This document shows positions 37,716-47,404 of a DNA stretch of 64,000 nt, one piece after another. The position numbers were made by a program, and so were the translations under genes. The notes below the pieces were generated by a model that saw only the letters and a list, made by a program, of their open reading frames with translations, was not told the DNA's origin and ran no database searches. The stretch is from NCBI RefSeq assembly GCF_021655095.1, contig NZ_PPXW01000001.1:1643676-1707675 (forward strand), written 5' to 3'. The stretch is from Clostridium sp. Cult1. Lineage in GTDB: Bacteria > Bacillota > Clostridia > Tissierellales > Tepidimicrobiaceae. How positions within the stretch are numbered: the first letter of the stretch is position 1; every line of letters starts with the position of its first letter.

Positions 37716-38489
37716 TCACTCATTACTTAAAATTGATTTCAAAAGATCTTTTACTTCTTTTAATTGATTCTTTAAGCTAACATCTACACTTCCTCTAGAT
37801 GTTTCTAATATACAATCACCTTTTTCCATACTGCTATTCATCTTAATATCTAATTCATCTATTAAACTAGCTTTTGCCAAGATAATGTCCTTAGATTCAT
37901 TTACTATGTGAAAATCTTCTGATGATACAATGATAGTAAGTTTTTCAGATATCTCCAAATTATCTATTCCATTTAGTACTAAAGAAATAATGAGTTCCTT
38001 ATCTTCTTCTACTTTTTTATACAGCACCTTTTCGTATATAGATATAACAAGAAGTATTATATCTTCCTCTAATTCCTTTAACATTCTATTTCTTTTTTTT
38101 ATATAATTATCTTTTATTTCTAGGGCTTCTTTTATCAACACTTCTGATTCACTTTTTCCTTCTCCATACCCTATTTCATAACCTTCCTTATAGCCTTCAT
38201 CTTGCCCTGCTTTAAAACCTTTCTCGTATCCTTCTTTTTCAAATCTATTGAATATATTCTTAGATTTTTCATAAGCTTGATTTAATCTTTCTTCATATTC
38301 TTCATGGGCACAATCGATTATTTCCCTAGCCTTTTCTTCAGCTCTCGAGATGATTTCATCACACCGTTCTCTAGCCTCTTCTAATAATTCTTCCTTTAAT
38401 GCTATATTTTCTAAATCGATATTTTTTTCAGATACTAGACTGCTTTCAATAACTTTAGAGGATTTAATTATATTAGACAATAATTTCAT
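37716..38489 (-). CDS. fliH: Flagellar assembly protein FliH
   Basis: 257 aa. Long coiled coil (about 25-110), a Gly/Tyr repeat with GYEKGFKAGQDEGYKEGYEI (the FliH GxxxG-rich helix), and a C-terminal V-ATPase-E-like domain. Binds FliI and the C-ring. Overlaps the fliG stop by 17 nt, with GGGGAGGAG as ribosome site. Confidence 0.93.
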   Translation of the reverse strand: MKLLSNIIKSSKVIESSLVSEKNIDLENIALKEELLEEARERCDEIISRAEEKAREIIDCAHEEYEERLNQAYEKSKNIFNRFEKEGYEKGFKAGQDEGYKEGYEIGYGEGKSESEVLIKEALEIKDNYIKKRNRMLKELEEDIILLVISIYEKVLYKKVEEDKELIISLVLNGIDNLEISEKLTIIVSSEDFHIVNESKDIILAKASLIDELDIKMNSSMEKGDCILETSRGSVDVSLKNQLKEVKDLLKSILSNE

Positions 38490-39477
38490 CTCCTCCCCTA
38501 GGTGTGATTATTTCACCATCTTCTTCAAGCTTTCTAATTATATTAACAATATTTTGCTGTGCTTCTTCTATATCCCTAATACGAACAGGTCCCATAAATT
38601 CGATATCTTCTTTTATCATCTCAACCAATCTTTTACTCATATTGGCAAATACAACTTCTCTTACTTCTTCACTAGCACCCTTTAAAGCAACTGCCCATTG
38701 AGCGTTGTCAATTTCTCTAATAATTCTTTGAATACTTCTATTATCTAGAGATACAATATCTTCAAACACAAACATTCTTCTTCTAATTTCTTCGCTTAGT
38801 TCTGCATCCATCATATCTAGCTCTTCCATAATAAATTTCTCCGTACCCCTATCTGCTGAATTTAATATATCAACAACAGATTGAATACCACCTGTAGATG
38901 TAAAGTCCTGAGACAGCATGCCAGAGAACTTCGTTTCAAGTACCCTTTCTATTTCCTTAATCACTTCCGGTGATGTTCTATCCATAGTTGCTATCCTCAT
39001 AGTCACTTCTCCTTGCTTTTCCGGCGTTAAACTAGCAAGAATTTGGGCTGACTGGGCAGGTTGTAGGTAAGACAGAATTAAAGCTATAGTCTGAGGATGC
39101 TCATTTTGTATATAATTTAATAATTGATTAGGGTCTGCCTTTCTAATAAATTCAAAAGGTCGAACGTGTAATGAAGAAGTTAATTTATTAATAATATCAA
39201 CGGCTTTATCAGAACCTAAAGCTCTTTCAAGAACTTCTTTTGCATAATTAATTCCGCCTTCTGATATATACTCTTGAGCTAAAGCAATTTGATAAAAATC
39301 TTCTATAACCTGTTGCTTTTCTTCAGAAGAAACCATACGCATATTCGCTATTTGCAAAGTTAGTTCTTCAATTTCATCCTCATTTAGATGTTTGAAAATT
39401 TCGGCAGACTTTTCTGGCCCTAAAGCTATAAGCAATATTGCTGCTTTTTCTTTACCATTAAACTGTCTCTTCATCAT
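38473..39477 (-). CDS. fliG: Flagellar motor switch protein FliG
   Basis: 334 aa, three armadillo-like domains. N-terminal KEKAAILLIALGPEKSAEIF, middle EHPQTIALILSYLQPAQSAQ (EHPQ motif), and C-terminal torque helix SLDNRSIQRIIREIDNAQWA with FANMSKR. Bridges the MS ring (FliF) and FliM and contacts MotA. Confidence 0.97.
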   Translation of the reverse strand: MMKRQFNGKEKAAILLIALGPEKSAEIFKHLNEDEIEELTLQIANMRMVSSEEKQQVIEDFYQIALAQEYISEGGINYAKEVLERALGSDKAVDIINKLTSSLHVRPFEFIRKADPNQLLNYIQNEHPQTIALILSYLQPAQSAQILASLTPEKQGEVTMRIATMDRTSPEVIKEIERVLETKFSGMLSQDFTSTGGIQSVVDILNSADRGTEKFIMEELDMMDAELSEEIRRRMFVFEDIVSLDNRSIQRIIREIDNAQWAVALKGASEEVREVVFANMSKRLVEMIKEDIEFMGPVRIRDIEEAQQNIVNIIRKLEEDGEIITPRGGDEIIV

Positions 39478-39489
39478 ATTAATTCGCTC

Positions 39490-41016
39490 CTATTCATTTA
39501 ACCAAGTTCTTAATAATTGAGCTACTGCATCAGGCTTTTTATCAACAAATTTCTCTATTTGAGCTTTCATCTTTGACTCTTCAGTTTCAAATTCTAAATC
39601 TTCTACTTCATCTCTTATTGACCTTACATCTTCAATCTGAGTTTCTAGTTCCTCTAGCTCTTCTAATTCTCTTTTTCTCTTTCTCTTATATAGGATATAT
39701 CCTGTAACAGAAGATGCAGCCACCAAAGCCAAAATAATAGCTAACCAATTATAATCTTTAGCCTCTACTACATTATCAGTTAAGTCTTGGGTTCTAAAGC
39801 TTTCTGCTTTAACTGCAACTTGTCTAGTATCTAAACCTGTTGCAGCATATATAAGTTCTGAAATTTCTCTTTCCTTGTCTGCAGAAAAATCTCCATCGAT
39901 TAAGACATCTCTGTTAATTAAAACAGCTACAGTTATATCTTCTACCTGTCCAGGAGCTTTTCTAATCTCCTTGTTTATTTCATTTAATTCAAAATTGATA
40001 GTACTACTTCTTTTGTCGTATCTTTCCCCACCATCGTCTTCCATTTGATAATCTGGGGGATTTTCTTCCACTCCTGGTACTCCTCCAGTTCCTCCTCCTA
40101 CCATATGTTCCTCTATTTCTTCCATGCTTCTAATTAAACCTTCTTCACTTCCCTCAATAGGAGGACTAAATTCAACTACTTTAGTGCTTTCACTATCAAA
40201 GTTAATCTTAACACTGGATCTTACATCTACGTTTCCTGTGCCAAAAACATTTTCCAAAAAATTCTTTATGCTCTCATTTATTCTAAGTTCCAAATTATTT
40301 TTAATATTAAATTGGTCTGTCATTAATAGATCCGATTGGTCTTGTTCTCCAGTCAATAGTTTCCCTTCACTATCTACTATCTGAACTTTTTCAGGATCCA
40401 TATTTAAAGAGCCAGCTACGAGATTTTGTATAGCTGTGACTGTTTCCCCTTTAATTGATCTATTATCACTTTTCTCTACGAATACAGAAGCAGTAGTCTC
40501 TTTGCTGTTTTCTTCCAAAACAAAACCTGAACCTTCTTTTTCGTTTATGTACACAGTGGCCTTTTCAATTCCTTCTATTTCTGAGATAGTTGAAGATAAC
40601 TCATTTTGCAAAGCCAGTTTCATTCTTTCTTTTTTATCATAATCGGTCATTGTCCAACTACTATCATCAAAAGCATCTTGAAAACTGTAGCCTTCCTTAG
40701 GAATCCCATAGGATGCTAATTCAATCTTTATTTTGTTCTTCATCTCTGATGGTACTAGTATAGTCGTAGTATCATTACTAGGTGTCTTCCATTTTACACC
40801 CATCTCATCCAGTTTTTTTGTCACCTCAGATGTATCCTTTAAAGATAGGTCTTGATAAAGTACTTCATATTTGGTTCTAGTAAATACTATAGAAAGTATA
40901 ATTATTGATAAGATAACAACAATGCCAATAATAATTAGCTTAATCCTTTTACTTTTATCCATTTCTTGCCAAACTTCATTTAGCTGATTCCTCATCTGCT
41001 GTATTGCTTCCCCCAC
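39490..41016 (-). CDS. fliF: Flagellar MS-ring protein FliF
   Basis: 508 aa. Membrane helix at about 25-45, ring-building motifs (KYEVLYQDLSLKDTSEVTKK; ALQNELSSTISEIEGIEKAT), a Gly/Pro-rich loop (about 295-330), a second membrane helix near 425-445 and the C-terminal FliG-binding tail with AQLLRTWLNE. Start is GTG 41016, preceded by GAGGTG. First large structure assembled. Confidence 0.96.
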   Translation of the reverse strand: MGEAIQQMRNQLNEVWQEMDKSKRIKLIIIGIVVILSIIILSIVFTRTKYEVLYQDLSLKDTSEVTKKLDEMGVKWKTPSNDTTTILVPSEMKNKIKIELASYGIPKEGYSFQDAFDDSSWTMTDYDKKERMKLALQNELSSTISEIEGIEKATVYINEKEGSGFVLEENSKETTASVFVEKSDNRSIKGETVTAIQNLVAGSLNMDPEKVQIVDSEGKLLTGEQDQSDLLMTDQFNIKNNLELRINESIKNFLENVFGTGNVDVRSSVKINFDSESTKVVEFSPPIEGSEEGLIRSMEEIEEHMVGGGTGGVPGVEENPPDYQMEDDGGERYDKRSSTINFELNEINKEIRKAPGQVEDITVAVLINRDVLIDGDFSADKEREISELIYAATGLDTRQVAVKAESFRTQDLTDNVVEAKDYNWLAIILALVAASSVTGYILYKRKRKRELEELEELETQIEDVRSIRDEVEDLEFETEESKMKAQIEKFVDKKPDAVAQLLRTWLNE

Positions 41017-41047
41017 CTTAACACCTCATTTCTTACAGCTTATTATT

Positions 41048-41347
41048 CTATATCTGCATTCTCATTATTTCTCTATAAGCTTCAACTACCTTATTCCTAA
41101 TACCTAAAGTCAATTGTAATGAAATATTTGCTTTTTCTGCTGCTATAGTTACATCATGAAGGTTGTCCACTTCCCCAGTAATCAATAATTTTTTATATGC
41201 GTCACTATTCAATTGTAATTCATTAACCTTATTTAATGCATCATTAAAAAATAGACTGAATCGATTACTATTACCCGATTTGAAATCTTCATTTAGTCCA
41301 TCCTTGGATAAAATTTGGCTATTTAGTCCAATAGTTTTAATTTCCAT
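41048..41347 (-). CDS. fliE: Flagellar hook-basal body protein FliE
   Basis: 99 aa. C-terminal family pattern VTIAAEKANISLQLTLGIRN followed by KVVEAYREIMRMQI. Joins the MS ring to the rod. Between flgC and fliF as in B. subtilis. Confidence 0.94.
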   Translation of the reverse strand: MEIKTIGLNSQILSKDGLNEDFKSGNSNRFSLFFNDALNKVNELQLNSDAYKKLLITGEVDNLHDVTIAAEKANISLQLTLGIRNKVVEAYREIMRMQI

Positions 41348-41352
41348 CTAAC

Positions 41353-41793
41353 CTACCTCCTACCTATTTCCAATGCCTTCATTAACATTGACTTTGTTCC
41401 ATTCATAGCAGTAATATTAGCTTCATAGGCTCTTTGGGCATCTATCATGTCTACCATTTCAGTTACCATATCTACATTAGGTAACATAACATAACCATTT
41501 TCATCTGCATCTGGATGGCCAGGTTCGTATTTCAATTTATAAGGAGTATTATCTTCTATAATTTCACTTATTCCTACACCATTGCCAGTAAATTTATTAG
41601 TATACCTATCTAAATAAGATGAAAAAGCACTCTCCTTATTCTCTTCAAATACTACCATCTGCCTTCTATAAGGCATTCCACCTGTAGCTCTGGTTGTATT
41701 AGCGTTTGCCATATTTTTGCTAATAATATCAATTCTAGTCTTTTCCGCTGTTAATGCTGAAGCGCAAATATTAATTGAATCAAACATACCCAT
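41353..41793 (-). CDS. flgC: Proximal rod protein FlgC
   Basis: 146 aa. Rod ends visible: N-terminal SALTAEKTRIDIISKNMANA and C-terminal NVDMVTEMVDMIDAQRAYEA with MNGTKSMLMKALEIGR. Secreted rod subunit; 2 nt after flgB. Confidence 0.95.
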   Translation of the reverse strand: MGMFDSINICASALTAEKTRIDIISKNMANANTTRATGGMPYRRQMVVFEENKESAFSSYLDRYTNKFTGNGVGISEIIEDNTPYKLKYEPGHPDADENGYVMLPNVDMVTEMVDMIDAQRAYEANITAMNGTKSMLMKALEIGRR

Positions 41794-41795
41794 TT

Positions 41796-42203
41796 TTATT
41801 TACTCCCTTCATTAATTACATTTTTTATCTTATCGAATTCATTTGTTACTTGATTAATTACAGCATTATACATTATAGTGTTTTTTGCTAGATCCGCCAT
41901 TTCAGTATCGATGTTTACATTGTTTTTATCAAATCTATAGGAGTGGCTTCTATCTACGCTAATATTGGGTTCTATTTCTCCAATACTTTTCGTAACTGGT
42001 AAATGCTTAATATGAGTTCTAGTTAGATTTGATTTGTTTTTTTCTAAGGCTAATTTTAATTGATCTTCAAAATTTACCGTAAGTTTTTTATAATTGGGTG
42101 TATTGGCATTTGATATATTATGGTTAATAGTTTTGTCTCTTAGCCACAAGCCATCTAGTACTTTATTATATAAGTCTATATTGGCATTTAAACGTTGAAA
42201 CAT
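41796..42203 (-). CDS. flgB: Proximal rod protein FlgB
   Basis: 135 aa, with ISNANTPNYKKLTVNFEDQL near the N-terminus and a C-terminal helix DTEMADLAKNTIMYNAVINQ. First gene of the fla/che operon, which continues without a clear break to the SwrB-like gene at 10505. ATG 42203 follows AGGTG. Confidence 0.95.
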   Translation of the reverse strand: MFQRLNANIDLYNKVLDGLWLRDKTINHNISNANTPNYKKLTVNFEDQLKLALEKNKSNLTRTHIKHLPVTKSIGEIEPNISVDRSHSYRFDKNNVNIDTEMADLAKNTIMYNAVINQVTNEFDKIKNVINEGSK

Positions 42204-42413
42204 TTTATCACCTCATACTTAATATTTCATTACATAATAATGGATATTTCAAGTTAATTACTCCAATATTTACCTTTTTTCACAGTATTCTTTTATTTTA
42301 TACAATATTCGATATAATGCATTAACTATTCTATATAATACATCATTATTCTACATTTTCATAGTAAAATTTTGCCTATTTTAGGAAATGCATCTCAAGG
42401 CCTAATTTTAAAT
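42204..42413 (-). promoter_or_regulatory. Control region of the fla/che operon
   Basis: The longest gap in the window (with the codY terminator). It is very AT-rich and has several loose -10-like hexamers (for example TATAAA and TATTAT in the repeat region) but no convincing -35 partner, so I cannot fix a start site. It holds a two-copy direct repeat (42306-42343). I see no c-di-GMP riboswitch and no good CodY box. Confidence 0.5.
42306..42343 (-). repeat. Two-copy 17-nt direct repeat, 21-nt period, upstream of flgB
   Basis: Minus-strand copies ATGTATTATATAGAATA and ATGCATTATATCGAATA match at 15 of 17 positions and are spaced by 21 nt, two DNA turns, placing them on the same helix face. This is what a tandem protein-binding site looks like, lying about 100-140 nt before the flgB ATG. 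Confidence 0.55.
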
Positions 42414-42444
42414 AAAAAAAGTAGTGGAAATCCACTACTTTTTT
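42414..42444 (-). terminator. Intrinsic terminator after codY
   Basis: Stem AAAAAAGTAGTGG/CCACTACTTTTTT with a 4-nt loop; T-run TTTTTTT on the minus strand. It starts about 20 nt past the codY stop. The symmetric A/T flanks could make it work in both directions. It separates codY from the fla/che operon. Confidence 0.88.
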
Positions 42445-42463
42445 ATCAATATTTATTTTTTTA

Positions 42464-43246
42464 TTATTCTTTCATTCTCTCTAATTCTTCTAATAATTTA
42501 TCATTTAGAATCTTAATATGGGTTCCTTTCATTCCCAGGGATCTGGATTCTATTACCCCAGCAGATTCAAACTTTCGTAAAGCATTAACTATTACTGATC
42601 TAGTTATTCCTACTCTATCTGCTACTTTACTAGCAACTAAAAGTCCTTCTTCACCATCTAATTCTTCAAAAATATGTTCCATTGCTTCTAATTCTGAATA
42701 GGATAAAGTTCCAATGGCCATTTGTACCATAGCCCTTTTTCTAGATTCTTCTTCTATTTCCTCTGCCTTAGATCTAAGAATTTCCATTCCAACAATAGTT
42801 GCACTATATTCGGCTAATACTAAATCATCTTCTGTAAACATTCGGCCAAATCTGGCTAAAACTAAAGTTCCCAATCTTTCTCCACCACTATTTATGGGTA
42901 TAATGGTAGCAATCTTATCAGGATAATCACATTGTGACACTTGATCAAATACACACTCTGTTATCTCTTCAACATTTTCTTTGGTTTCTGAAACCTTTAA
43001 CAACTCATCATTATATTTTTTGGGAAATCTTTTTTCTTTCACTATTTCACTTTGAATAATATCGCAATCAAAGCCTGTGGATAATTCATAACCCAATACT
43101 CTACCTCTTTTACTAGCGATATATACATTTGCTTCTAATATTTCACTAAGTATTCTACTTAATTCTTGAAAAGATACAGGTTTTGAACCTGAACTCTGTA
43201 AGGTTTTATTTAGTCTTCTTGTTTTTTGTAACAAACTTTCAGTCAT
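42464..43246 (-). CDS. codY: Global nutrient regulator CodY
   Basis: GTP- and branched-chain-amino-acid-sensing repressor. 260 aa: N-terminal GAF domain (about 1-155) and C-terminal winged HTH ([20 protein letters not shown], then [20 protein letters not shown]). In B. subtilis CodY represses the adjacent fla/che promoter; the same neighbour relation holds here, though I cannot see a clean binding site. Last gene of the hslV-hslU-codY unit. Confidence 0.97.
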   Translation of the reverse strand: MTESLLQKTRRLNKTLQSSGSKPVSFQELSRILSEILEANVYIASKRGRVLGYELSTGFDCDIIQSEIVKEKRFPKKYNDELLKVSETKENVEEITECVFDQVSQCDYPDKIATIIPINSGGERLGTLVLARFGRMFTEDDLVLAEYSATIVGMEILRSKAEEIEEESRKRAMVQMAIGTLSYSELEAMEHIFEELDGEEGLLVASKVADRVGITRSVIVNALRKFESAGVIESRSLGMKGTHIKILNDKLLEELERMKE

Positions 43247-43259
43247 CTATATCCTCCTT

Positions 43260-44645
43260 CTATAATATATATTTTGATATATCTTTTTCATGTATATAAG
43301 CCATTAACTTTTTATTCACATAAGCCTCATCAATTACTATTTCACTAGTATCTAAATCAGGGGCTTCAAAAGAAATATCCTCAAGTAATTGTTCCATGAC
43401 GGTTTGCAATCTTCTAGCGCCTATATTTTCTGACTGCTCATTGGATACAAAGGCTACCTTTGCAATAGCATCTATAGCCTCTTGGGTAAATTCCAAATTA
43501 ATACCTTCAGTTTTAATTAAATATTCATATTGCTTTGTTATTGCATTTTTGGGTTTAGTCAAAATCTCTTTAAAATTCTCTTCTGTCAAACTTTCCAACT
43601 CAACTCTAACAGGAAACCTACCTTGAATTTCTGGTATAAGATCACCTACTTTTGAAACATGGAATGCTCCTGCTGCAATAAACAATATGTGGTCTGTTTT
43701 AACTGGTCCATATTTAGTCATAACAGTCGTGCCCTCAATAATGGGTAATATATCCCTTTGAACTCCTTCCCTGGATACATCAGGACCACCACCATAATCC
43801 TTGCCAGCAATTTTATCTATTTCATCTATAAAAATCATTCCATTTTCCTCTGCTTTTTTAATGCCTAAATCGATTACTTCATCCATATCAATAAGTTTTT
43901 GCGCTTCTTGGTTTTGAATTATTTTTCTCGCTTCTTTAATGGTTACTCTTTTTTTCTTGGTCTTTCTTGGCAATAAGTCACCAAAAATATCTCCCATATT
44001 GATATTATATTCTTCCATACCAAGTCCACTAAATAGCTCAACGGTAGAGTTATGGCTATCCTTTACATCTATTTCAATAAGTTCATTATCCAATTCGCCT
44101 CTCAATAACCTATCCTTTAATTCCTTACGTCTATTAAATATTAGCTCTTTTTCATTTTCAGCTATATCATCTTTTTCTTCTGTAGTTCCAAATATCATTT
44201 CTAATGGATTACTGCCTTTTTCCTTTGAAGGCAAAGGCAATAAAATTTGAATTATAATGTCATCTGTTATTTTTTTACTTTTTTCATATACTTCTTCGAT
44301 TTTCTTTACTTTTACCATACGAACAGACTCTTCAACTAAATCTCTGACCATGGAATCAACATCTCTTCCAACATATCCTACTTCTGTAAATTTTGTAGCT
44401 TCTACTTTTACGAAAGGCAAATCTATCAATTTTGACAACCTTCTTGCAATTTCTGTTTTACCGACTCCTGTTGGACCTATCATAAGAATATTTTTTGGCT
44501 TTACTTCATCTTTAAATTCATCAGAAAGCAAATTTCTTCTATATCTATTTCTCAAAGCGATGGCAACAGCCTTTTTTGCTTCTTTCTGTCCTATAATATA
44601 TTTATCCAACTCTTCTACTATTTGCTTTGGAGTCAATTCCTTCAT
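43260..44645 (-). CDS. hslU: HslU (ClpY) AAA+ unfoldase of HslUV protease
   Basis: 461 aa. Walker [18 protein letters not shown], Walker [13 protein letters not shown], an I domain (about 105-240) with HslU-type acidic and Glu/Leu-rich sequence, and the C-terminal ISKYIL tail that docks into HslV. Follows hslV by 13 nt. Confidence 0.97.
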   Translation of the reverse strand: MKELTPKQIVEELDKYIIGQKEAKKAVAIALRNRYRRNLLSDEFKDEVKPKNILMIGPTGVGKTEIARRLSKLIDLPFVKVEATKFTEVGYVGRDVDSMVRDLVEESVRMVKVKKIEEVYEKSKKITDDIIIQILLPLPSKEKGSNPLEMIFGTTEEKDDIAENEKELIFNRRKELKDRLLRGELDNELIEIDVKDSHNSTVELFSGLGMEEYNINMGDIFGDLLPRKTKKKRVTIKEARKIIQNQEAQKLIDMDEVIDLGIKKAEENGMIFIDEIDKIAGKDYGGGPDVSREGVQRDILPIIEGTTVMTKYGPVKTDHILFIAAGAFHVSKVGDLIPEIQGRFPVRVELESLTEENFKEILTKPKNAITKQYEYLIKTEGINLEFTQEAIDAIAKVAFVSNEQSENIGARRLQTVMEQLLEDISFEAPDLDTSEIVIDEAYVNKKLMAYIHEKDISKYIL

Positions 44646-44658
44646 CCTATCAGCCTCC

Positions 44659-45189
44659 TTAAATTACTTGGACGGTTATATTATTATTAGTATAAACACA
44701 AATAGATGAAGCAATTAAAATGGATTCCTTAGCTATTTCTTCTGCAGTAAGATTAGAATGTTTAAGCAAAGCCTTACCTGAAGCTAAAGCAAAATTGCCT
44801 CCAGAACCAATGGCAATTATTCCTTCTTCTGGCTCTATTACTTCACCATTTCCAGAAACTAAAAGTAAATTTTCCTTATCAGCTGCAATTAACAATGCTT
44901 CTAATCGCCTTAATACTTTATCTCTTCTCCAGTCTTTTGCTAGTTCAACTGCCGCCCTTCTTAAGTTTCCACTATATTGCTCTAATTTCTCTTCTAATAT
45001 TTCTGCTAATGTTAAAGAATCTGCTACTGAACCTGCAAAACCTATTATAACATTATTGTTATATATTTTTCTAACTTTTTTTGCAGTATCTTTCATAATT
45101 GTAGTATTTCCAAATGTTATCTGCCCATCACCCGCAATTGCTATTTTATCATCTTTTTTAATGGCTACAATAGTAGTACCACTCATCAT
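44659..45189 (-). CDS. hslV: HslV (ClpQ) peptidase of HslUV protease
   Basis: 176 aa from ATG 45189, chosen because GGGGTG is 6 nt upstream; a longer frame reaching 45249 adds residues unlike any HslV. Core motifs: [56 protein letters not shown]. The N-terminus reads [10 protein letters not shown], so the family's catalytic Thr is at residue 5 or 6 and not next to Met; B. subtilis CodW/ClpQ uses an N-terminal Ser instead. Processing here is uncertain. Confidence 0.94.
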   Translation of the reverse strand: MMSGTTIVAIKKDDKIAIAGDGQITFGNTTIMKDTAKKVRKIYNNNVIIGFAGSVADSLTLAEILEEKLEQYSGNLRRAAVELAKDWRRDKVLRRLEALLIAADKENLLLVSGNGEVIEPEEGIIAIGSGGNFALASGKALLKHSNLTAEEIAKESILIASSICVYTNNNITVQVI

Positions 45190-45294
45190 AACTAACACCC
45201 CACTAAATGTAAATAAAATCCATATATTGTTTTCAGAATATTTAATCATCTATACAATAGATTACTACATTATAAAGGAAATGTACAGAAAAAT
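45190..45294 (-). promoter_or_regulatory. Gap before hslV with a possible -10 element
   Basis: 105 nt, AT-rich. A perfect TATAAT lies at 45269-45274 on the minus strand but has only a poor -35 partner at normal spacing. It could drive hslV-hslU-codY. No terminator hairpin for topA is visible. Confidence 0.35.
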
Positions 45295-47379
45295 TTATTC
45301 TTTTTCGTTTCTACTATAACCGCAGTCTTTATCCATACATTTTATTAGTATTCCTTTTTTAGACTTTCTCTTAACCATAGGTCCATCACAATTAGGGCAT
45401 CTTTCCTTTACAGGCTCATCCCAAGAAACAAAATTACAATCCGGAAAATTGCTGCAACCATAAAACATCCTACCTTTTCTTGATCTTCTTCTTACAATAT
45501 TTCCGCCGCAATTAGGGCATGGAACATCTAATTCATCCAATATTGGTTTGGTATTTTTACACTCTGGATATCCAGGACAGGCTAAAAATTTACCATATCT
45601 TCCATATTTAATTACCATGTTTTTGCCACATTTTTCACAAACTTCATCGGTAACCTGATCCTCAATTTCAATTTTATCTATTTCTTCCTCAGCAATTTTC
45701 AATACTTTCTCAAACTCTTTATAAAATTCTTCTACTACTATTTGCCAAGTAAATTTTCCCTCAGCAATTTCATCTAGTTTTCCTTCTAATTCAGCTGTAA
45801 ATTTTTCATTAACGATATCCTTAAAATACTCTTCCAACAAATCATTTACCAATAGACCAAGTTCAGTTGGTGCAAAAGATTTATTATTTAAGTTAACATA
45901 CTCTCTGCTTAATATGGTAGAAATAGTTGGTGAATAAGTACTTGGTCTGCCTATTCCTAATTCCTCTAATGTTTTTATTAGCGAAGCCTCAGTATATCTA
46001 GCTGGAGGCTGAGTAAAATGCTGATTAGGCTCTATCTTATTGACCTTAACTTTTTCTCCTTCCTCAAGCATTGGCATTTCATTAGAATTTTCCTTATTAT
46101 CCTCTATATTATAAACCTTTAAAAATCCATCGAACTTTAATTTTGAACCTGATGCTTTAAATATATTGTCCTTAGAAAGGATCTTGAGTGAAATAGTATT
46201 ATACTTAGCAGGGCTCATCTGTGAGCTAACAAACCTGTTCCATATCAGTTTATACAGTTTATATTGATCTTCCGTTAAAGAAGCTTTTATATCATCAGGT
46301 TTTCTTAATATAGATGTAGGTCGAATACCTTCATGTGCATCTTGAGCTTCTTTTTTACTTTTATTTAAATAAGTTTTTCCTCCATTACTGTAAGTTTTTC
46401 CATAATTTTTAACTATATATGATTTAGTTAATTTTACTGCTTCTTCTGAAACCCTAGTTGAGTCTGTTCTCATATAGGTAATCAATCCAATAGTACCTTC
46501 TTTTTTTATATCTATTCCTTCATATAATTGTTGTGCTAACATCATAGTCTTTCTAGTGGAAAAACCTAATTTTTTAGATGCATCTTGTTGTAAAGTGCTG
46601 GTAGTATAAGGTGCATAAGGATTTCGCCTTTTAGTACCCTTTTTTACTTCCTTTACAATAAAGTTATCCATATCTAAAGATTTCAATATTTTATCTACTT
46701 CTTCTTTATTAGGAAGATCCATTTTTTTCTCCTTACCATCTTCCATAATACCATAAAAACTTGCCTCAAAGGGAACTTTGTTTTTTTCTAATAATGCTTT
46801 TATACTCCAATACTCTGTAGGTTTGAAGTTTTCAATTTCTTTTTCCCTATCACATATAAGTTTAACTGTAACAGATTGAACTCTACCTGCGCTTAATCCT
46901 CTTTTAATTTTTCTCCAAAGTAGTGGACTTATTTTATACCCAACTAACCTATCTAGAATTCTTCTTGCTTGTTGTGCATCGACTAAATTTCGATCTATTG
47001 GTCTAGGGTTTTTTATGGCATTTAATATAGCATCCTTTGTTATTTCATTAAATTCAACTCTTACAAGTTCATCTTCTTTTATATCTAAAATATATGCTAA
47101 ATGCCATGAAATAGCTTCACCTTCTCGATCCGGGTCTGTTGCTAGATAAACTTTTTTGGATTTTTTGGCCTCGTTCTTTAATTCTTGTACTACCGGCCCT
47201 TTTCCTCTTATAGTAATATATTTGGGCTTAAAATTATTCTCTATATCAATACCCAAGCTACTTTTGGGTAGATCTCTTATATGTCCTACAGAAGCTTTAA
47301 CTTTATAATTTTTCCCTAAGAACTTTCCAATTGTCTTTGCTTTTGCAGGTGATTCAACTATAACTAAATTCTTTTGCAA
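45295..47379 (-). CDS. topA: DNA topoisomerase I
   Basis: Relaxes negative supercoils. 694 aa: TOPRIM domain (VIVESPAKAKTIGKFLG; ATDPDREGEAISWHL), catalytic Tyr in GLITYMRTDSTRVSEEA (about 300), and three C-terminal zinc fingers (CEKCGKNMVIKYGRYGKFLA, CPNCGGNIVRRRSRKG, CPNCDGPMVKRKSKKG). Start TTG 47379 with GGAGGTG upstream. Confidence 0.97.
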   Translation of the reverse strand: MQKNLVIVESPAKAKTIGKFLGKNYKVKASVGHIRDLPKSSLGIDIENNFKPKYITIRGKGPVVQELKNEAKKSKKVYLATDPDREGEAISWHLAYILDIKEDELVRVEFNEITKDAILNAIKNPRPIDRNLVDAQQARRILDRLVGYKISPLLWRKIKRGLSAGRVQSVTVKLICDREKEIENFKPTEYWSIKALLEKNKVPFEASFYGIMEDGKEKKMDLPNKEEVDKILKSLDMDNFIVKEVKKGTKRRNPYAPYTTSTLQQDASKKLGFSTRKTMMLAQQLYEGIDIKKEGTIGLITYMRTDSTRVSEEAVKLTKSYIVKNYGKTYSNGGKTYLNKSKKEAQDAHEGIRPTSILRKPDDIKASLTEDQYKLYKLIWNRFVSSQMSPAKYNTISLKILSKDNIFKASGSKLKFDGFLKVYNIEDNKENSNEMPMLEEGEKVKVNKIEPNQHFTQPPARYTEASLIKTLEELGIGRPSTYSPTISTILSREYVNLNNKSFAPTELGLLVNDLLEEYFKDIVNEKFTAELEGKLDEIAEGKFTWQIVVEEFYKEFEKVLKIAEEEIDKIEIEDQVTDEVCEKCGKNMVIKYGRYGKFLACPGYPECKNTKPILDELDVPCPNCGGNIVRRRSRKGRMFYGCSNFPDCNFVSWDEPVKERCPNCDGPMVKRKSKKGILIKCMDKDCGYSRNEKE

Positions 47380-47404
47380 TGATCACACCTCCGATTAACC
47401 TTAA

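Noticed and set aside
42350..42380. Possible CodY box (AAATTTTACTATGAAAAT) upstream of flgB
   Set aside because: It resembles the AATTTTCWGAAAATT consensus only with a 2-nt insertion; ungapped alignment has too many mismatches in an AT-rich background.
42204..42413. Possible c-di-GMP (GEMM) riboswitch before flgB
   Set aside because: Some Clostridia have one here, but no GEMM-type conserved core or tetraloop receptor sequence is visible.
44659..45249. 196-aa version of HslV
   Set aside because: The extra 20 N-terminal residues are unlike HslV and the ribosome site is placed for the ATG at 45189.
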